Positions 22,675 through 25,648 of a stretch of 25,648 nt of DNA are shown here, one piece after another. The number at the start of each line of letters is the position of its first letter. Position 1 is the stretch's first letter. Source of the stretch: JACTUC01 sp964477685 (GTDB lineage Archaea; Thermoproteota; Methanomethylicia; Methanomethylicales; Methanomethylicaceae); the NCBI GenBank assembly GCA_964477685.1, contig CAYZHK010000015.1, positions 1-25,648 of the forward strand. The letters are read 5' to 3'. A program made the position numbers and the translations under genes. The notes beneath the pieces were generated by a model. That model worked only from the letters and a program-made list of their open reading frames with translations, made no database searches and was not told the origin of the DNA.

Positions 22675-23493
22675 ATGGCCCTTTCCACAGCCTCTCAGGA
22701 GATCCTCAGGGGGTTAGGCGGCAAATGGGACCACCCCGTTATTGCCTCAAAAACCTGGATCCTGACCTTCTTCTCGGAAGGCCCTCCACCCGTTGCCGTT
22801 GCCCACCTGCGCGGGAAGAGGGTGAGGGCGTTCTACGAGGAGTTCGTTAAGCTATTGGACGTTAAGAAATCCTGGGATGCAAGGGCGCTGCTAGTTTCTG
22901 CGCCCGGCGCCCTAAATGCCGAGGGGGTGCAGCTGGCCACCAACTCTGGCGTTTACGCCATCCTCGATGGCGACAAAGAGAATTTGGAGGCGGCGCTGGG
23001 CGGCAAGGATATTTCTGATGTGAACCGTGCGACCCAGGCGATCCTGCTTGGCAAGAGGAGCAGGTCCGCCTCCCGGGAATGCCGAGGGGGGGTGCTGGAG
23101 CTTCTCTCCAGCAGGTGGATGACGCTCCGCGAGCTGACCGAACAGCTCCAGTGGCGGTTTGATGCGAGGACAGTTAAAAGACAGGTCAGATCGCTCCAAC
23201 GCGAGGAGAGAGTCTGCCTGCGCGGAAGGACCATTTCCGGCGAGGGTCTCCTCGGCACCCCAGCGGGGCACTATCGCATGAGGTCCGATCTTTCCACCCC
23301 CACCGCAAGGAATCTACTGTCCACTGAGATACTGGCACTATTGGAGGGAGGAGGGGGGACAATCGACTATCGGGAGATCTCCGGGAGGCTTGGTATTAGG
23401 ACCCATGTGGCAACCGCCTCCCTGAGGCGGCTGGCAAAGGAAGGTGCTGTGGAGAGGCATGGTGGCGGCTGGAGACGCAGAAAAAAGGAGTGA
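22675..23493 (+). CDS. DNA-binding protein with two winged-helix domains and an Mrr-like N-terminal remnant
   Basis: I do not recognise the family. From ATG 22675 the product is 272 residues. Residues about 10-110 include WDARALLVSAPGALNAEGVQ then LATNSGVYAILDGD, which resembles the second half of Mrr-like restriction-endonuclease domains, but no complete catalytic D-ExK set is evident. Residues about 135-195 (GVLELLSSRWMTLRELTEQL, then TVKRQVRSLQRE) and 210-272 (ILALLEGGGGTIDYREISGR, then TASLRRLAKEGAVERHGGGW) each look like a winged helix-turn-helix. The C-terminus is very basic (RRRKKE). An ATG 75 bp upstream is in frame, but that stretch is AT-rich and unlike the rest, and the TATA element at 22636 favours 22675. 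Likely a regulator that may bind its own upstream repeats. Confidence 0.75.
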   Translation: MALSTASQEILRGLGGKWDHPVIASKTWILTFFSEGPPPVAVAHLRGKRVRAFYEEFVKLLDVKKSWDARALLVSAPGALNAEGVQLATNSGVYAILDGDKENLEAALGGKDISDVNRATQAILLGKRSRSASRECRGGVLELLSSRWMTLRELTEQLQWRFDARTVKRQVRSLQREERVCLRGRTISGEGLLGTPAGHYRMRSDLSTPTARNLLSTEILALLEGGGGTIDYREISGRLGIRTHVATASLRRLAKEGAVERHGGGWRRRKKE

Positions 23494-23576
23494 GCCCTAT
23501 GAGAAAACAGGATTACCGAACAGACATGAAAAATGTTTTAAAGACTTAGGTTGTAGGTTCGAGAAGGGAGATCTTC

Positions 23577-24377
23577 ATGTGGGTGCCGGTTCATCTAAGT
23601 GACCATTTCTATGACCCCCACAGGGATTACTGCGGGCTCTATCTGGTCTCGAAGATCGAACTGCCTGAATTCGGCCCCACGTCCGAGCTAATCAATATCT
23701 TCAACAGGCGGAACATCAGTCTTCTCTCCATCAATTCCCACAGAAAGGGCGACTTGGCCTATGACTTTGTCATAGTCGACCTGACGGGCAAAAAGAAGAT
23801 GAAGAACGAAATCAGGAAGGAGATAGTCGAGCAGTTCGGCGACAGGCTCCAGCTGTTCGAGTGCGTCGAGACGGGCATCCAAGGCTTTGTCTACAACAAG
23901 AACGGCTTTCCGCTGGTCTTCAACTTCAACGACGAGTACACCCAGGCGGCTGCCATCGGCATCTACGGCTGGAAGACGCTCTTCCAGGGCCTGATCGAGA
24001 GGTTTGGGGAGGGTGGGATGGTTATCATCTGGTTCATGGGAATGGACATGGGTGAGAACAGCGCCAGGCGCGTCATGCGCCTGAAGGGGGAATTCAACTG
24101 CTTCGAGAGGATAAGGATCTCCCTCTCGCGACTCCAGAGCCTCGGCTGGGGGAAGTTCGAAATAGCCGAGTGTAATGAGGACGGCAAAAAGATCATCATA
24201 AGGGTGAGGGACAGCTTCGAGGAGCTGATCACCAGCGAGATAGAGGGGTACGAAAGCACCTTTCTGAGAGGGTACCTTGTCGGCTTGATCAGCATCCTTT
24301 TCGGCAAGGCCTGCAGGGGGACCGAGACGAAGTGCGTCCGAAAGGGAGACGAATTTTGCGAGTTTCTCATCCGCTGA
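23577..24377 (+). CDS. ACT-like/V4R-domain ligand-binding protein
   Basis: A 266-residue soluble protein. Residues about 18-100 (YCGLYLVSKIELPEFGPTSE through the VIVDLTGKKK strand) have the pattern of an ACT-like regulatory domain. Residues about 118-266 form a V4R (4-vinyl-reductase) domain, ending FLRGYLVGLISILFGK then ETKCVRKGDEFCEFLIR with the two conserved cysteines. V4R domains bind small hydrophobic ligands or metals and occur in regulators and tetrapyrrole or methanogenesis-related proteins. GGGAGA lies five bases before the ATG, and TTTTAAAG near 23536 is a candidate TATA box. It ends 3 bp before the converging marker 8 gene. It may be a sensor, but the ligand is unknown. Confidence 0.75.
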   Translation: MWVPVHLSDHFYDPHRDYCGLYLVSKIELPEFGPTSELINIFNRRNISLLSINSHRKGDLAYDFVIVDLTGKKKMKNEIRKEIVEQFGDRLQLFECVETGIQGFVYNKNGFPLVFNFNDEYTQAAAIGIYGWKTLFQGLIERFGEGGMVIIWFMGMDMGENSARRVMRLKGEFNCFERIRISLSRLQSLGWGKFEIAECNEDGKKIIIRVRDSFEELITSEIEGYESTFLRGYLVGLISILFGKACRGTETKCVRKGDEFCEFLIR

Positions 24378-24380
24378 GAC

Positions 24381-25253
24381 TCAAACAAGAGGTTTAGGCT
24401 CTTTTTCACCATGCGCCGGAAGCCGTTCCACCTTCACCAGGAGCTTGAGCTGGGTCTCCCGAATCTTCTCGGCTATCAGGTCCTTTCCCCTCTTGGTGAG
24501 GGCGAAGACCGGTATGGAAACTCCTGCCTGCAGGAGCGCCACTTTCCCCGCAAGCTCCCTAACCCATCTGGAGGCGCAGCCTGCCAGAATGTCCGAATAC
24601 TCCAACAACAGCTCTGCGCCCTCCTTGGAGATTCCCGTCAGGTGAACACCAATTATCAGGGCATTGGGGTCAGCCTCCCTTATGGCAGCCGCGTCCTCTG
24701 GCTTAGTCACAGTCACTGCTATACTTCTATATCCAAGCGCTTTGGCAAGGGCCGCCCCGCCCTGCTGGTCTATGGCAGCGGAGGAGGGGTCAAGGACTCG
24801 CCCCCCGCATCTCTCTATCCCCCCTATCACCTCACTGATTGGGGATGTCTTCACTAGGCCGGACATGTTACCGCCTATCCCCTGAACCAGGCTCGGGTTG
24901 GTCACAACTACCGTTCCGGCGCCGTCAGCGGCGATTATGGCGGCATCTATAATGCCTGCCCTCAGCCCGGTGGCTATGAGTTCGGACGCCCCGAAGGGAA
25001 CAAAGTCTTCGGAGCACAGAAGTTTCCTATCCTTGGAGAACATGCCAACAGTTCTTATCCTCTCTTCGATGTTTGCCCTTATGGAATCTTTGTTGAAGCT
25101 CTCCACGGGACGCGCAAACCGCTTGGCCAGGGGGCATTCTTCTATGAGAGGCTCCCCCACCTCGACGACCTTCCCCTTTTTTATCACGACCCTCGCCTTG
25201 CCAAGGGCTTCCATTATGTGCTCGTCTTCATCAGGCATTGGAGGGTGCACCAC
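24381..25253 (-). CDS. Methanogenesis marker protein 8 (DUF2099)
   Basis: A 290-residue protein matching methanogenesis marker 8. EHIMEALGKARVVIKKGKVV then GEPLIEECPL opens it. AAIIAADGAGTVVVTNPSLV, QGIGGNMSGLVKTSPISEVI, VLDPSSAAIDQQGG, GVHLTGISKEGAELL and ALLQAGVSIPVFALTKRGKD follow in the expected order. The family is nearly confined to organisms with methyl-coenzyme M reductase; its function is unknown. This is the main evidence that the host is a methanogen or a close relative. GTG 25253 is the longest start; GTG 25250 and ATG 25238 (the latter beginning MPDEDEHIMEA) are alternatives. CATAAAAGATAATA near 25290-25303 on the minus strand is a likely TATA box. Confidence 0.92.
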   Translation of the reverse strand: MVHPPMPDEDEHIMEALGKARVVIKKGKVVEVGEPLIEECPLAKRFARPVESFNKDSIRANIEERIRTVGMFSKDRKLLCSEDFVPFGASELIATGLRAGIIDAAIIAADGAGTVVVTNPSLVQGIGGNMSGLVKTSPISEVIGGIERCGGRVLDPSSAAIDQQGGAALAKALGYRSIAVTVTKPEDAAAIREADPNALIIGVHLTGISKEGAELLLEYSDILAGCASRWVRELAGKVALLQAGVSIPVFALTKRGKDLIAEKIRETQLKLLVKVERLPAHGEKEPKPLV

Positions 25254-25396
25254 TCCGGTAATCGAAAGATTGATACTCCCAAGGCTGTATTATCTTTTAT
25301 GCCGATGACGATAGTCATGCAAACCGATGGAAAGATGAGGGCCCCTTGGGTATCTGAGGCAAAAATGCGGATTTTTTTCAGCTGCCATTAACAGGA

Positions 25397-25567
25397 TCAG
25401 TGCTTCTTGCTCTCCTCTTGCTGCTTGAGGAGGTATTTTATGACGTAGTCCATCGTTTTCCTCCTCCGGTCCCGGGTCTCTTGGAACCTGAGGTATTTCT
25501 GGAGCTCCAGCATCTTGATGTAGGTATCCTCTTTGACCCTGATAAGGAAGGTCCTCTCGTCCTTCAA
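25397..25567 (-). CDS. Small ribbon-helix-helix-like protein (56 aa)
   Basis: A 56-residue charged protein starting at TTG 25567. RTFLIRVKEDTYIKMLEL begins with a beta strand of alternating residues, then a helix; after a basic loop (TRDRRRK) comes a second helix, TMDYVIKYLLKQQEE. This strand-helix-helix plan and size fit the ribbon-helix-helix DNA-binding fold, but I cannot name a family. The TTG lies after a run of eight T with only a weak GGTG upstream; the nearest in-frame ATG (residue 19) would remove the strand, so TTG is preferred. A tiny membrane-protein end lies 24 bp upstream on the same strand. Confidence 0.6.
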   Translation of the reverse strand: MKDERTFLIRVKEDTYIKMLELQKYLRFQETRDRRRKTMDYVIKYLLKQQEESKKH

Positions 25568-25591
25568 AAAAAAGCACCAGATAAAAAAAGG

Positions 25592-25648
25592 TTAGACGAG
25601 GGAATACATAAGGATTAGGACTAGGAACAGGATGGCGATAGTATTCAT
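25592..25648 (-). CDS. Hydrophobic C-terminal tail or micro-ORF at window edge
   Basis: Eighteen codons run in from the right edge on the minus strand and end at TAA: MNTIAILFLVLILMYSLV. The stretch is one strongly hydrophobic helix. The leading ATG coincides with the last three bases of the window, so it may be either a complete tiny membrane peptide or, more likely, the last transmembrane helix of a longer gene outside the window. Confidence 0.35.
   Translation of the reverse strand: MNTIAILFLVLILMYSLV

Noticed and set aside
23545..23560. GTAGGTTCGAG resembles a tRNA T-arm.
   Set aside because: No acceptor stem, anticodon arm or D-arm can be laid out around it.
25290..25577. Longer 95-residue minus-strand frame over the small ribbon-helix-helix gene.
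   Set aside because: Its composition (Pro, Gln and His rich) is typical of a shadow frame; the overlapping 56-residue frame has a clear strand-helix-helix pattern and natural codon use.
1..25648. CRISPR array or defence island.
   Set aside because: No regularly spaced repeats were seen, and no cas, toxin-antitoxin or restriction-modification genes are evident apart from an Mrr-like remnant.

Overview
The window looks like chromosomal DNA of an archaeon from a TACK-type lineage that makes, or descends from makers of, methane. A CdvB/ESCRT-III protein, a Cren7-like chromatin protein, a PDCD5-like DNA-binding protein, an Hjc resolvase and a geranylgeranyl reductase point to archaea, and CdvB plus Cren7 point to the Crenarchaeota/TACK side. 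A clear methanogenesis marker 8 protein and a DUF6951-type protein are otherwise typical of methanogens. The best overall guess is a Methanomethylicia (Verstraetearchaeota)-like genome. This is inference: no rRNA or mcr gene lies in the window. Arg codons are mostly AGG/CGG, promoters look like archaeal TATA boxes, and several starts are GTG or TTG.

Layout. 1-1623: 3' end of a geranylgeranyl reductase, then a minus-strand pair of a creatininase-family amidohydrolase and YjbQ. 1736-4504: an Obg/YchF-type GTPase, a Nudix ADP-ribose hydrolase, Hjc and a PDCD5-like protein. 4613-8338: a grpE-dnaK-dnaJ chaperone cluster. 8339-9688: gene-poor DNA with one small hypothetical gene and a long imperfect inverted repeat. 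9689-11676: a two-gene Fe-S redox module (CCG protein plus LUD/ferredoxin protein). 11673-14846: CdvB paralogue, PhoU-like DUF47 protein, Pit phosphate transporter and a MarC membrane protein. 14908-18510: aminotransferase, Cren7-like zinc-ribbon protein, DUF6951 protein, and a phenylacetate-CoA ligase/ACT pair. 18511-19386: repeat-bearing spacer and a catalytic-domain-only tyrosine recombinase. 19611-21919: two membrane proteins (the second apparently frameshifted at a run of nine C) and the thiamine-precursor transporter ThiW. 21921-22015: a TPP riboswitch controlling thiW. 22016-23493: a spacer with a hairpin and paired operator-like repeats, then a double winged-helix protein. 23577-25648: ACT/V4R sensor, methanogenesis marker 8, a ribbon-helix-helix protein and the end of a membrane protein.

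The strongest points for follow-up are: (i) a 47-residue protein that aligns along its length with Cren7 but carries two CxxC zinc knuckles exactly where Cren7 has its turns; (ii) a TPP riboswitch whose 3' conserved strand contains the Shine-Dalgarno sequence of thiW, in a lineage outside Thermoplasmatales; (iii) a DnaK with Ser in place of the phosphate-2 Asp; (iv) a frameshift at a C9 tract in a membrane protein gene; (v) direct repeats with palindromes exactly 180 bp apart before a double winged-helix gene. Five convergent gene pairs end within 6 bp of each other or overlap, so transcription must often terminate inside the neighbour.
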